A stretch of 64,000 nt of DNA from Dicaeum eximium (GCA_013396995.1 VWZP01001440.1:3304740-3368739); one strand, 5' to 3'. Shown: positions 49,704 to 64,000, counted from the stretch's first letter. Made by a program: numbers and translations. Notes: generated from the letters alone by a model not told the origin.

Positions 49704-52700
49704 TAGCCTCGAGCGGAACGAGCTGCGGGGGCAGGTCGGGGTCTCTAAAATGCAGTGAACTCTGCCGAACGCCTGAAACGGATTTTTATTTTAGCGTGTT
49801 TAATAAAAAACTTTGCGATCCTGTGCTTTCTAGGCACATGTGCGCGTTGCCCTGGTTATGGGCAGAGAAAATAGGTTTGAGTGCTGTCGTTGCATTCCTC
49901 TGGTACATTTTTAGTGTCTCACTCGAGCAGAAGGCTTGTATAATCGCTGTGTCTATATGCGACAGAGGCTTTTCGTGTACCTGCTGATGGGTTAACTCGT
50001 GCATGCTATTGCAGCACCGGCTGGAAGAGGCAGAACGTCTTTCTCCTTTCAAAAATCTCCAAGAGCTAGTAGCTAAAACTAGATAGCTGCCAGTGTACAT
50101 GAAATGTTCCCACCTCTGGTCTGTTCGAAGGATATACATCGTTCAGATGTAGAATACACGTGAATTAACTTTATGCTGCTATTTACACCCATCCAGGACT
50201 TCAGTGTGGCCAAGCTGTTAAAATTTTTTGAACTGTGAGATAGAAAATACTTGTGTGACTTGTGTATTACAGAAGTGCTAATGGATCTCAGCTGAAGAAT
50301 AATTGTTAGACTGCAGTGTGCACATACATTTGCTCACCCACGGGGCATTTCTCTTGCCCTGAGCTACCCAGAGTTCAGTGGTGAGGGGCTTTTGTGAGTG
50401 CACGTTTGCCTGCTTGTTTTGGCAAAAAAGTGCTCGTAATGTTGGGAGCCACCGACGTGTTCACGCGCATGCAGACATTGTGTGCTCGTCACATTGTAAA
50501 TGTGCCTTGCAGGAATACAGGAATGAGTTACATTAGAATTGGTTAACCCATTTTTTATTAGATACATATATTGGAGGAAAGTTTTCCAGTTCATTGCTTG
50601 AACATAATATATTCAGTATTGTAATCTTATGGATGCCATTTTCTTGACAATGGATTTCTTGCTTCACTGACCTAAAAAGTTGTTTTTACATATTGGCATG
50701 ACTCTGGCTTGCACCATGTTGATAAAATATGATTCTGACTGATAAGCTTACAAATATGTACACGTGTGTCAGTCTGTTTCTCAGGCAAGTTTATACTTTA
50801 TAAACTCAGGAATGTACTGTTGGTCCAATTTTTTTGCTGTAATTTTGTTGTCATTACAGCTTCTTTGTATTTTTAGATGATGTGTGTGTTTTTAATTTTA
50901 GTTTTTCAAAGTCAGATTAGACATTGAAATACAAATGCATTTCCCTCACAAGCAGAAGTGTATTAAATAATTTTACCTTTCAGTATGTTTTCCCTATGTT
51001 TGCAGTTACATTTGTTTGGAATCAGATTTACCTTTTTAGAGTTTACTTCGATGGTTACTTCTTGTTCAGCAAAATTGTCCATGGAATGTACTGTTTGTTG
51101 CCATGCTTTACAATTCTCATGTCCTGTTCATGTCTAATTTAGGTTGTACATAACAGTATTGATTGAACACTTGCTAAAAATACTTTCAGGGTTGGTACAC
51201 TTACACTATAGTAGCAGGAAAGTTCAGCCAATACTCTTTTTCCGTCACTAGAATTAATTAATTATTAGCAGCTATGTTTTTAAAGCATGAATAAAAACCA
51301 AAATCCTGTAATCTTAGAAGTAACGCCAGTGGCTCTGTGGAGTGGATGAGCTCTCTGTTAATGAGCAGAGTTCATGTAGTACTATTTACATGTCACTGCC
51401 ATTAGCATATTTGAAATATATGGTAAGTTAATACTCGGGGTACATCGTTTTGGCTCAGATCCCGCAGTGGCCCCTGTTTGGGCAGATGGATCCACCTGCA
51501 CAGAAGTTGCTGCCGGAACTTGAGCTCAAGTGTTGGTTCAGTGGCCATCAGGCCAGTTTCTTCATGAGCATTTGCTGTGTGTGAATGTTTGGTTGTGTTT
51601 GTGTGATGTCATAGAGGCTTCTGGGCATGCAGAGCTCCAGGGCAGCCCGGCAGCCTCATGCAGTAGTGTGTGACATGGTTCTCGGGGATAAAGGGACTAA
51701 AATCTAAAAGATTGCTTTCAGATTGTAACAGCACTGCTGAAAGGTCTTGAGCAGCATCTGGGGGTTCCATTTCACTGGGCCATTATTTATGGTTGTTACT
51801 TTATAAGGATTTTGTTGAGTGTGGATGGGAGTTTTGTGCATTGGTTTATGTGCACATACAGAAAGTGGGATGCACACTCTGTTGGTGTATTCTGGAGAAC
51901 TGAGGGGAAGTTACACAGGAGGGGAAGGTAGCCAGGGTGGGTCAGCCATAGGCTCACCTGTATGTGGGAAAAAGAACAGCTTGCTTGGGGCAGTTTAGAC
52001 TTTGGACGTAGTCAGTGGGCTGGGTAAACGTCTTCTTGAAGTTACAGTGGATTGAATATTCTGTTAACTTTTCAAGTGGTCAAACCTTTAATTAAGACAA
52101 ACAGTAGGCATGTGCATGGCTTTTTTTGGTGTTGGAATCAATGTTAGACTATTTTCCTTAAACTGACAAATAGTACATTTCTGTGGTTTGTCTTCTTACT
52201 ACCAATAGTTTGATCCTCTGATTCATCATGATTGTGCCTTGCTCCTCCCCTCCCCCAGTTTGGGTTTAAATTTGGTGCAAGACCATATGAATCCCATGCC
52301 TTCACATCCTGTTTCTGTGTCACCTCACTTCCATTCTCACCAATTAAAGAATGGTCAAACAAGAGAATCTTTCAGCAGATGGTTGACTGTGCTTTTTTTT
52401 TTTTAATACAACTTTCACTCTGATGCTGTCACTTATCATTAAATGGCCAGACAAAATTCTCCTGGGTATTAATGTCCTCCAATCTAAATAACTGTGAAAA
52501 TGGCTCATGTATGTATGTCCATAATATGGACTTTTTCTTGGGGGAAAGAAGGAATTGTGAAGGTGGGAGAGCAAAGGGAGGGGAGAATGGCCCAAGCAGG
52601 AGACAAAACCCACGGAGCTCACAGTGGGCTGGTAATACAACAGCAGGTCTTTGCTGTCTGGACCAGCTGTTCATATATGCTTGTTTGGGAACAGAGGCTG

Positions 52701-55700
52701 TTTTTGCTTCAGGACTTGTAATCCACTGAAGTAGCACAAAAACAATTTTCTCTAGGCTTTTGAAAATCTTTAATTTCTAAAACTTTGGAGTTGCTTTTCA
52801 GTCTATATTTTTATATATACAATTGTTATAGTATTATATGTGCAGGTACATATTCAAAATCTCCATCTTTATTTTGGAGAATTTCAGAATTACTAGAAAA
52901 CTATTGCTCTTTGCTACTTACAAAATCAATTACTTCAAGTTTATAGCAGTTAAAGGGGTCACAGAAGTTTTATTGATGTGCTGACATACCAGAATTCAAT
53001 GTCCAGATGTGTAGGTTAAAAGAATCTGGTTAAGAGTGCACTAGTCTGTTCTGGCTGTATGCAGTGTCCCTGTACATGCCACAGAATGTTACAGCTGGTG
53101 GTCACAGAGATCCTCAGTAGATCAGACAAGCATAACTTGATGAATTTCTCTTTGAAATGTGAGAATTGAACCAGCTTCTCCTTCCTCAGTTTATGCACCT
53201 TCAAACAAAGACTTGGTAGGGTGATGCAATTAGAGCTCTCTTGGCACACGGCTTTGTCCCACGCTGCAGTTACTCTTGGACAAGTTTACTGTGACTATTG
53301 GATGATAAACCACACAAATGGAATTGCATTTATGAGACACTGCCATCTCTACAGTTACATGAGGAAGGGAGAAATGGCTAATATCCATTTAAAAATAAAC
53401 AGTCTTTTAATTATGAGTATTTATGATCTGTAATGAAGAATGCTCTGGGAAATATTTTCACTGATTGGGGTGTGAAGTGAGCTCTTCATTGCCACTTCAC
53501 AGTTTTCAGTCTGACCCGAAGATTGATGAGGAAAAAAATAGACAATTCACTTCTTACGACATTCTATGCATGCTTACATTGCCTTTCTGGGTATTTATTT
53601 TTCAGGGTAACTAGATTAGAGAATAATAACTGAATTTTTCTCCATGACCAAAAGCCCAGATCTTCAAATGACAATCCAATGTAGCGCTGCTAGAGATTAA
53701 CATTTTCATACTTGGATTTTTATTTCTTTTTAATTAGAGTGGTGTAGATTAGATTTCAGGAGGATATATTCAGTTCTCTTATTAACCTGCGTTTTGGACT
53801 TGAAATTAAAAATTGCCAAATATCTGCTAATGAAAACCTTGTTCTGGCTGGTGCTTTTTCTTGGGAAACATCAGGTAAAGTCCGAAGGTATGGAGTTCTA
53901 CATGATTTTACTTTTTTGTTTGATAGTTTAAATAAGCTAATTGAAGAAAAAAATGTAAGCTCTTTTCTGGTGTTTGCTAGGAGTAACAATTTTAATTGAT
54001 TTGCTTTTTTGGTGCTAACTGTGCTTGGGTTAAGCAAATGATCCTCATTTTGTCTCCAAAAGGATATTAACTTTTAAGATAGTTGAGTGTACTTTAGCTT
54101 TTCCTGAGTCCTTTGGCCAGTTTTTTTGAATTTGTGTACCAACATCTCTCTGAGCTACAAACCACCCGCCTGCCCAAAACCCCAACCAACCAAACCTGCA
54201 AAGAATGTTTTGTGTCTGCTGCAAAAGACAGAAATGAGAAACAAATTACATCAGTACTGCTCTGTAACTTGTGTCAATTACTGAGTGCAGTGAAAGTTAC
54301 GTAAGTGGTGTTTTGTTAGATGGGAAAACGATTCTTAGTTAAGTCGTTTGCTTTTTTTATGGCATCGGTCAGGTGTAAAACCAGAAATTGAAACTGTATC
54401 TGCAGCAGATCGCTGTCCATGCAGCAGCTGGTGAAAGAGCCTGCTGTGGCTCCTTTGTCTCGGAGATGTGCTGGCGTACTTTGTCTTGGAGGAGGTTAAC
54501 AAGCGAGATTTCTGTGTTTTCTGGTCACAGTGGAAGGTGGTATTTGCAAAAAGAGTCCAGCAAATGGATTTGATAATACTCCAAAGCTGTGTTTTTAAAA
54601 GGAGAGATTCAAGTGTGACGCCCCAGAACTTGTGCTCTCTCATACGGGCCAACAGAGATACAATGCTGAAGTAACTTAGTTCAGGCTTGAATAGAACTAG
54701 AAATGTTCTTAATTCCTGTCCTTCAGGTAGAGAAATTACCACGTAGTCAGTAGGAGCACCTGGGAAATATACCAGTCAGTGGAAGAACAGTTATTGCTGT
54801 TAATGCTCTCTGAACTTCAACTTAGCACAGTTTTTTATCTGGGCCAAGAGTTAATTTCTTGATGGTACTTACCCTTATATTTTCCTAAGCCATGAAGTTG
54901 CAAAACCTGTTAATTGTAATTAAAGCTCTCATAACTGATTTGAACAAAAAATAATCCGAAATGTAGTACGTTTCTCTTGGTACCAAAAATAAATGCTTCT
55001 CGGATTTTACAGCTATTATTCACTGCCTTTGCTTTTAAAAAAATGACAATTTAGGAGGAAGATCACATAATAAAACTGGGTTTGTTTTACTTTTATTAAC
55101 CTTGTCAGTGAATTCAGAGATGTTTTTGGGGAAAAAACCTGCCATCTTCCCATGAAAAATTTGCTTTGGAGAGACTTAAAATTAACATATGTCACTTTGC
55201 ATTTGTCTGTCTTGATATGTGCAACAAGCTTTTAGTGTCATCTGAAAAAGTGAGACATATTTTTGTCTTTTGATGTGTAAATAGGGTTAAAGATGACCAA
55301 TGCTGATGTCCAGTGATGTGTTGCATTGTAAGCTGTTTTTTCCCATATGAACTGTGTGTGTGCACTGCATGTGCCAGTTTTGCATTTTGTCTCTAAACTG
55401 CATAGAGCCTCAGTACTGCTGTTAAAATATTTTCCTGAGTTTATAGAGTGTTCCTATTTAGAAAAGCTTTACTTTTGGAGAAGGGATGTGTATCAATTTG
55501 TTCGACTTAAAAATAAAATTTTATGGAACTTGGCAGTTGAGTTTTAAAGCTGTGGCCTGTAACCTCCAAACTGTGAGCTGCTATTAAAGACTTCCCTTGG
55601 AAGAGGCTCTTGCCTTTTTTTTTGGGAGGCAGGCTGCAGTTAGGATTGATGCCACAGTCTGTTTTTAGTACTTGAGTGCAAATGAGGCTATGGATGTGTC

Positions 55701-58700
55701 TTGGGAATCCTAATCTACAAGTAATTCCCCACTTACTATGTTTTAGGCTTGTGTGTTGACTCTGCAAGAAGACAGTGCATCCTGTTAGCTCATCCAAGTG
55801 CACCTGCTTTCCATGGAGTGCATCTCTTTAATATTTGCAAGGATGTAATATTTATGAAAAGAAGGTTTTGAAAGACTGAAATGTGTCTGCCTCTGAAACT
55901 GAAGGGAAGTATCATCTTTGTCCAAGTCAGGATAGAAAACAGGGGAAATAGGAAAAGGACAGCTGCCCTGCAATGATTTTAAAGTGTGTTTGGTAAACAT
56001 AATGAAAAAGGAAAGATACACGGCAAGATAAATTTTTTTAATGTCAGCAAATCTCATGACCTGTTGTGATGTTTGTGCTGAAGTAACTGTGGCACACACA
56101 ACCACGGGAGGGAGAAACTGAAATGCAGAAGTTGTATTACAGTGGAGCAACCACAGCAGATGGTTATATTATGGGGTCTTACCTCCAAATTAATTGATTT
56201 TTTTTTTACTTACTTGTTTCCTGTGAGCTTAAATAAGACTACTGATTTAGATTCTCCAGTACTAAGGGCTGATGCAGTTGCTGCTAGTTGTGGTTCTGTC
56301 ACCTCTTCTCAAGTTTGCTATGCATACAGCTAGGTGAGGAGAGCATTAATGGGGGCAAAAGTTTCTTACTTGTCTTAACCCTTCCCTAATGAATACTTTG
56401 CTTCTCCTTTCATTGTATAATATATAAAAATATAACTTGTAAACTACTCAGGCTGGAAGTGGCCTTATGTATTCAAATTTGGACTAAGGAAATAATTTTG
56501 GAGTTTGTTGTTGGGAAAACTTTATTTTTGCTTTGCTCTCCTGGGTGGTGCAACGTGGTTACAATTTTTTATCACCTTCACCTAATGGTGTTGCTATTAC
56601 TTAAGAGACTGATGGTGTTGGTGATACTGTATCTTCCCTTTTCTCCTAGTACAGATTTGAGTGTTTTGTTCTACAGTTCCTGGTCCATTTGGGGAAGTGG
56701 CCATGTGAGTGTGTGGCTGGGGAGGGATGCGGGGTTCTCTTGGTAAAGCTGTTTTTGACTTTTCACAATCCCCATGCTTGGAGAAACTCTGGATTATGTT
56801 CAAGCTTTGCAATAGTTAAGTAAATTGTATAGAATTCAATACCAGACATTATAAAGATATTAATTAAAATATCACTGCTTTCAAAAACATGCCACTTGGA
56901 AGATTAAGAGACATACAGTAAGAAAATTAGGTGTAACTACTAAGGATGTATATATACAGTTACACTTAGAACAGATTCCTCAGTAGAGGACTAGAAAATA
57001 GATTGAAAATGAACATCTGACAAAAAGTCCTCCAAGAGGAAATTCCTGCAGGAGAACTTCATTCTTGAGATTAATTAAATGAAAGATTAGAAATTCTCTA
57101 GATAGCTGTAAGCTATTTAATAAAACTGAAGTAAGCAATTAAAAGACTGGGTTGTAGTTACTAGCAGAAGCATTGCCTCCTTTTAATGATCGTGTGCCGT
57201 CCCCTCCCCAGTTACATATGTTCTCCCTTCTTTTACAGCAGAGCTATATGGGTGCTCATTAATGCTGGATGCTTTCTGCAGGATTCTCATAAAAATCATC
57301 CTTCTCTGCAAAAGGGTGATGTAGATAATAACTTCTTTGGCATTGGAAGCACATACACAGTCCTGAGAAAACAGAAATAAAAGTGCTTTGTAGAAATTAT
57401 ATTAATGAAATGTATGTGAGAGTGTAGCTTGAAAGAGAAACCTGATTAACATCTGAAACTTCAGCTCATGTTCAGCCACCTTTGAATAGAATTTATGTTG
57501 CCAGTAAAGCTACTTTGTCAAATCTCTGTTTTCTAAGTTACATTGATGTAAGCATTTTCCAATCCACCTCTTTACAGTATTTTTCCCTTTGTTTGCCAGA
57601 CAAACAGATTCATTCTAACTGTTGTAGATTGTAGGGAATGATTGTAGCTACTCTGGTATCTGCAGAACACTTTTTCCACTGAAGTCTTTCATATTCATTT
57701 GAGTATATTTTGTGTTGTGGTGTGCCATGATAATTGTGTGTGCTCCAGCACTTGTGTACCATCAGCTGGGATGTGTTCTATGACCAGAGATCCATCCCTC
57801 ATGGGATATTAGTGTGTGATAGCAAATTATGTCATTGTGTTAGGGCCAAAGACATCTAACTGCAGATTCAAAGAAGTTGCCATAGTTCAGCAGAATGAGT
57901 GTGCCATGAGTAATTAGGAAAAATAGAAAAACATTAATAGATGTATTGAGTAATGCTATAATAATAATTTAAAATTGCTTCAAAATAAGATACTACTCAA
58001 GTTGTTGAAGAGTACTCTGTGGTAAGATTATTTTAGAAGTGCTCATTATTACCTTCTATGAGAAGACAAATGTGGTTTCTGTTAAAATAAAAATAGGCTG
58101 ATACAGAAGTTCTGAAGACAAACTTATTAATGCTATTATTTTTCTGCTGTAAACAGAAAGCTGCGTTCTAAAAATCTGCTTTCCAGACTTAAATGTCTCT
58201 TGTTAGTACTCAGAAAAACCCACAGTGAAACCTTTTCTTTTGGCAGTGTATAAATATCCTTATTTTCTTAGCATAATTAACATAATACACAGTTTGGATA
58301 TATCTGTATACATAGTAAAATGTCATCATATTGGGTGTATAGTGGACAAAAAGATGGAGTGATAGCATTTTAAAATTCTATAAAATAAAGCTCTGCTTTA
58401 CTATAGATTATATTTGAAAAGTATTGTAAGTTATTTAGAAACAATGTCTGAGAAGCAAATACCAGTGTTTATGCTTCCTCTTCAGGAGTGATGGGGAAAT
58501 GTATTTTGAATATTGTTTTTGTATTAGACTTATTTTCTGTCAAACCATGTCATACATGCTTACACTTCAAAAAAATGTTGAAATGTTCTGTTGACTTTTT
58601 GAAACTTTTTGGCAACGTGACACTATCCATTTATTTTGTCCCTTGTTTAACAGTTTTTGTGTGTGTTTTCAAAAGCACTTCCATTCACCATTCAAGGAAT

Positions 58701-61700
58701 TCAATAGAATTCTAATAGGAACTGCACATAAATAACTACAGAAATCAATGCTTCAATTCAGCCAAGAGTTTTTTTGTGACTTCAAAAGCCACAAGAGCAT
58801 TTATTATTAGAAACATACAATTGACTTCTCTTGTATTATCATTTTGCATAGTGATTTGGTTTTTACCACCACAACAAGATGTTTGACAGTTTCATTTGAA
58901 AATGATGTATTTACATTCAGCATTCCAAAACAGTGTAATTTTTATCTTTTCTCTCAAGCTATATTCATGTTATTTTGCATGTTGTACTCTGTGCTAAGGT
59001 TGTTAGTGAAATATTCACTGGTGGATTTTTCCTCAGAGATCAACCAAATGTTAGGCATAATCTCCTGTTCTTATATTGTGATGAAAATTTTAAAATAGTC
59101 TTCTAAAAATGGAGTTGTTTGGTTAATTTTCATCTGTTCAACTGATGCAGTGTAAAGCATATCCTCTCCTCCAGAACACTCAATTTTCTGATGCTTACAA
59201 CCACAGAAGTGACCAACCTGTGATTGTGCAGATTTATACTGGAAGTACTTCCAGCCTTTAGTGTTCATGTTACACCTCAGGCCATGTCATCTGAAACAGT
59301 TCCTTTGATCCTGAAGTTTTTAGGTGGGTTCTAGGAAGTGAGATTATCTTCAAGGAGGTGGTTTGAGCACACCAGAAGCTTTAGAAAATTGATGTTTTTC
59401 TTTTGAAGTAGTCCAAAGATGATATTATGTGAAATACAGCACACTGTTTTCAGTAGTGCTTTACTGCCTTACAAATGGACCCTTTGAGTGGTGTTGCTTT
59501 TGGGCAGCTCGTGCAGTTTCCCTCAGGTAATGGTACAGTGTTACCACCTGGGGTGGGGAGCACATCTAGAAGGGAAGAGTTTTGTTCTGGTTGTCAGCAG
59601 GGTACTCAGATTAATGGATTTTTCTGTGTTCTAGTTTTCTTTTTCACTGTTGCTGATGATTCAGAAAACCAAGTCAAGCAGGGCCTTTTAGATGACAGTT
59701 GCCTTTCCCCACCCTCCCAATCTCCCAATTCCTGCTCACCAGGCAGTCTGGTTCTGAGTGAGGAGAAGGGGGCATTAAGAGGAATTTCTTTGTGGAATTT
59801 CATCTTGAGAACCAACTGATGCTGGGACTTGCTGCCACCAGTCCAGTCACCTTGAGATGCAGACCCACAGTCCCCTCCTCACTACCTTGCTGCAGGAGCA
59901 GGTACATGTTTTGGCTCTTGAGAAACATTTCAGCTCAGTGGAGACAGGGGAGCATGGCCTGTGTCTAGTCCTTCCCTGTCCTAACACTTGGACTGGAAAG
60001 ACTCCTCAGGGAAAACTTAATCTGCACCTTGGGAAGTGTTTTGCTGGTGATGAGGGGAAAGAGAGGCAAGGTAGAGTATGGTGAGGTTGGTAACACAGAC
60101 AATATCAAAGCTGCAGAGCCACTGGTGTTCAGTGTTGTCATTTGGAATGATATGCATTTAGGATTTAAATCCTGTGATGGTGTTACCTTGAAAAAAAATA
60201 ATAAAGAAAGTGAAGTTAGATCTGTTGGTTCCTCAAAGTTCTTCCCCATTTCCTTTTCCACTTCTAATTCAGATTGCATTTGAGTCAGCTGCTTTCATCT
60301 TGACACTTATGTCATTCAGGGATCCACAAAGTTAGTATGTTAATGTCTGCATTTCAACTGACTGATAGGTACACTAAAACCTATCTTAATTTTGTCACTG
60401 CAACATGAGGCTTCTTTTAATTTCCCAGGCTGTTCAGCATTTATTTAAACAAGATAATGGAACGTTGCTGGCACAATTTGTAAGCCTAATGTTTAAAGTT
60501 TATTAAACATGAACTTTATATTTTTTCCTAAAACACATTCTTGTCCCTCCTCTGTTGTTGTAGGTGCTTTAAATGTAACAAATTTATAAGCTGGAAGAAA
60601 TAATAATGGGCATCTAAAAATAGTTTAGTTAGGGAAACTTGGTTCTGCTGAAGGGCAAAAAAAAATTTTAGATCTGTCTAAAAGCGAGCATCCCTCTGTA
60701 TTTTTAGGCTTATCTGTCTTCTACTTCTTTATCAAATACAGTTTATGACACTAAGCAAGACAAGCCCAGTACCGCATGTTTTATTTGACATTGGTCAAAT
60801 ATTTGTGGGTATTATCAATCCTTTTTGGCACTGCTGCTCTTAGGCAGCCAACCTCAAATATATCAGAAACATTTTGATACATTTTGCATCAAATGTTTGT
60901 AATTTGTTTTGAATGCAAGAAGAAGAAATAGAAGTGGAAAAAGCCCCCAGAAAATACCAAAAGTGGTAGGAGATGGGGAAGACTGGGAAAGCAGCAATCG
61001 ATCCAGTTCGTGCAAGTAGGTGCCAGAAAACCTGAAACATGGATATAATAAAATATAGTATTGGTATAGAGCAAGAAAGAAGTTATTGTTTGATACAGGA
61101 TAGTGTGTTTCATAGCTCCCCCCTGTCAGGTGGTGTAGTGCTTGGTATTGGAAAAGTCTCTTGACTGTTCTTATTTGACCTGCATATGGTTTAGGAAGCT
61201 TCAAACCAATCTGAGGTTTTGCAATACTGAGAATCATGAGAGAGGACCTTCATCTGTCCCGTGGGCTGTGTGCCTGACTCTGTATCCTCATATGAGGAAT
61301 TCCCTCTCTACAAAGCATGACATAGCTGGTTTATGTTTGGATCTTATGACCTACTAAAAATATTCTCTCTCCTTCCCACTTACCTTCTAAGATCCTTTTC
61401 AGCAGAATTGGTATATAACCACCTTTTATGAAATTTCATAATTTTTGCAGGGAATTGTGCCTGCTTGACAGAGTAAAGAAATTGTCCAAACTTAGGAAGG
61501 AAATTTATGTTTTCAGAAAACAGCTTTCCACCTTAATTTTTAAGAATAAATGTTCTTATGTTCTGAAGACACTGATGGCGCTTTAGGAATGTGGGGTTTT
61601 TTGCTAAATTTAAGCACGTGTTACTGGGAATGCAGTAGATTGAATGTAAATTTCCATAAATGATTGGATACAGTGCCCATGAGGGGTACTGGGATCAGTA

Positions 61701-64000
61701 GAGAAAGCATAAATTGGATCAGAAGCTGACCAAAGAGAGCCCTGCAAACTGTTATACTCTAAAAGCATTATTAGTCATGCTCTTAAAAAATGAGTCTGGA
61801 AATTAATCCTATCTCATTTGTGTCTCTTCCTATTAGAAACTGTAGATTACACAGAGTTCAGAAAAATTTTTAGTATATCAGAGGACTGGATTACCCCATA
61901 AGGAAAATAAGACAAACTCAAAATTTGAGTACTCAAAAAATTAATACAACTTAATAATACAAAATCAAATATTTTAGGCATAAGAACTTCTTGAATATAG
62001 GAGTCATGAATTGGTGAGTAGGAAAGGAATTTGGGAATGCTGATAGGGATGTAAGTAATAGCTGCTGATGGAAAGCAGAAGCAAGGATAACCTAGCCAAA
62101 AGTTACCTGTGGTTCACTGTTAGAGCAAAGTGTAGAGCAAGAGCAGTTTCTGCACCTGCTCTTGCATTGGCTAATGATCCTCATTGCTGGCCTGCGTAAC
62201 AGAAGAGAATTGAGGATAGCAGCTCTGAAAGTCACCCACAGCACAAATTAGGGGTGACTGTGACTATATTGGGGGAAAAAAGTCTCAGTGCAGAATTTTA
62301 AAATTTTTTGCTTGGTAAACATGTCAAGCTGGAATAAAATTCATTACTGTCTGTAGAACATAGATTATGTTTTATAAAATGTATTTATAAAGCTATTTTC
62401 TAAGAAATACTTCAGTCTTTTAAGACAGTTTCTCTTGTGCAATTCTTTTCAGACTTTTCTTTTTATGTGAGAATACAACTGGAAAGAAAAAAACATTCTA
62501 TGAGAGTTTTGAAAGGTCTTAATTTTAAAAAGGAATTGCATGAATTGGATTTCAGCTGATAAGACACATTTACAGTTTTAATGTCAATGTTAGAAACTCA
62601 GTTTTAACAGTAATCTATATTATATCTTGATAAGCTGGTATCTTGATTTACTGACTGTACAACAACAAACTGAAATAAAGGCCTCTTACTTGAAGAGGTT
62701 TGTGCTAAAACCAGCTGAGGTTGGTTTGCTGCTACTGGTATCTTCTTAGGACAGACAAAAGGCTGATCAACAGGAACATCTGGATCTGACTGTCAAATGA
62801 ACTAATGTGGCAATATCACTAATTACAGCTCACTTAACATTTGGATCTTTGTTCAGATTTACTGCTTTTACAATAAGATTATCCATCTGTTATACTATAT
62901 ACATATTTAAAATTTTGGGAAAAATTGGGGGGAAACCCTTTGTTTCTGAACAACTGATGTAATTTATTTATTGTGAGGTGTAGATAATGGGCTTTAGATA
63001 CTAATACTCTACTCTATGGACTGGTCTGAGTGTCTTAAGCATTTTTTTCAGTGCCTACAGTGTGCCAAGGTGAGCTGATCCATTGGGTTTGTGGCCAGGT
63101 TTTGGAAGCATGGGTTTGGAAACATCTCATGTATTAAAATAGAGGGAAGTAGATAATATCAGTATGTATGGAACATAATATTTGAGCAAGTAAGAAATGA
63201 ATACATGTCACGTGATAGTTTAAAAACTTAGACTCCTTGAGTTGGACTCCTAAGCACTTACAACTTATGTTATGGAAAGTAAATTTAAAATATTATTTCA
63301 GTGTCAGTCTCCATTTTAGAAAGAAAACATTGGTTTCTAAATCTGTTTAATTGTTTCTGAAGAGGTAATTTGCTCTCTGAAAGTCATCTTTCAATTTGTA
63401 ACCTAAAGCTAACTAAGCTGTCTAATAGACAAGTACACTTAAAAATATATAGGGATATTTCTTCTCCTTTCCCTATGCCCAATTAAACATCACCTACTGT
63501 GTATAAATATTTTTCTTCTGTAGCAATTACTGTTCCAAGACCTACCCTACTGCTTGGTAGTGACTTTCCAGAAGATGTTAGCTTAGCCATGCAGAGTTAA
63601 GCCCATGTCCCCATGGCTCTTCTCACTGCTGTATTGACTGCTGTTGACTATAGCAGTAATACCTCCCTTGAGCACTGCAGATCCTGTGAGACAAGGTTAT
63701 CTATGGCTATGCAGATTCCAAAGTGCATTTAAAAATATAATTATTCTAAATGTTATGCATTCTTTGGCTTTTCAAGGGAATGTATCCATTCACTGGCAAC
63801 TTAAGAGTTGTATTCATACATCAGAAGCTTAAGAGCATGTGTACAGGTGGAGCTGCTCCTCACACCTGTGGAAGCCTGCAGCATTCCTGCAGGGAGATTG
63901 CTTCATCCAACTGCCTTTGCCTTTGGAAGTCCAGTGCCACCATCTCAGTACATGTCATGATCTTCTGTCACCAGGGTGTGACAGGGTGTGTGCTCATTGC
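49704..64000 (+). other. PTPN4: Presumed PTPN4 intron 1 (no coding exon seen)
   Basis: After the CpG island the sequence returns to AT-rich background. I looked for the conserved PTPN4 amino-terminal FERM-domain exon and did not find it in any forward frame. The open frames here are short, lie on both strands and resemble nothing known. No intact transposon, RNA gene or CR1 end was recognised in this 14-kb stretch. A long first intron is characteristic of the mammalian gene, so this reading is plausible but inferred. It could equally be intergenic DNA if the island serves a short non-coding transcript. Confidence 0.5.

Noticed and set aside
48756..49706. Long open frames on both strands (up to 244 codons) across the CpG island
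   Set aside because: The proteins are low-complexity Ala/Arg/Gly/Pro strings that overlap one another on both strands. Stop codons are simply rare in GC-rich DNA. They resemble no family and fit untranslated promoter/leader sequence better.
49704..64000. Search for the first coding exon of PTPN4
   Set aside because: No forward frame shows the conserved amino-terminal FERM-domain start, so no coding exon is claimed.
1..64000. CRISPR arrays, operons, insertion sequences, prophage or endogenous retrovirus
   Set aside because: No regularly spaced repeats, no bacterial-style gene packing, and no reverse transcriptase, integrase or LTR pair was seen. The window is vertebrate nuclear DNA.

Overview
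The window looks like a gene-poor stretch of a sauropsid genome, almost certainly a bird. Three truncated CR1 LINE 3' ends lie in an otherwise repeat-poor, roughly 40% GC background. The vertebrate gene TMEM177 is present as an intact single-exon coding region. There is no operon structure, no ribosome-binding sites and no phage, IS or CRISPR signature. The sequence is a draft assembly: one 770-base run of N plus three single Ns.

Layout. Positions 1 to about 13.7 kb are non-coding, with two minus-strand CR1 fragments and small simple or inverted repeats. Positions 14157-14926 are an assembly gap whose right edge is very GC-rich; it probably hides the CpG-island promoter and first exon of TMEM177. 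A presumed intron follows to 17732. The TMEM177 coding exon spans 17808-18758 on the + strand, with a poly(A) signal at 18891. About 29 kb of non-coding DNA follows (18.9-48.2 kb), containing a (TG)11 microsatellite, several short perfect inverted repeats and an AT-rich, homeobox/POU-motif-rich segment near 31.4-31.7 kb. A plus-strand CR1 3' end sits at 48.2 kb. A strong CpG island covers about 48.55-49.70 kb, with three CCAAT boxes, a YY1 site and C-rich tracts. The remaining 14 kb shows no coding exon.

Interpretation. In mammals TMEM177 is followed on the same strand by PTPN4, a FERM-PDZ tyrosine phosphatase gene with a long first intron. The island at about 49 kb, the lack of coding exons after it and the shared orientation fit the PTPN4 promoter, untranslated first exon and part of intron 1. 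This rests on synteny, because no PTPN4 protein sequence is in the window. TMEM177 acts in the mitochondrial inner membrane on COX20/COX2 during cytochrome c oxidase assembly. PTPN4 acts at the plasma membrane and cytoskeleton. I see no functional link between the two beyond being neighbours.

I found no convincing new biological system. The items most worth checking are two alternative splice acceptors that decide the TMEM177 N-terminus, the hidden promoter in the gap, an ATG abutting a perfect splice donor in the second CpG island, several near-perfect hairpins, and a possible 33-nt exon at 4755.
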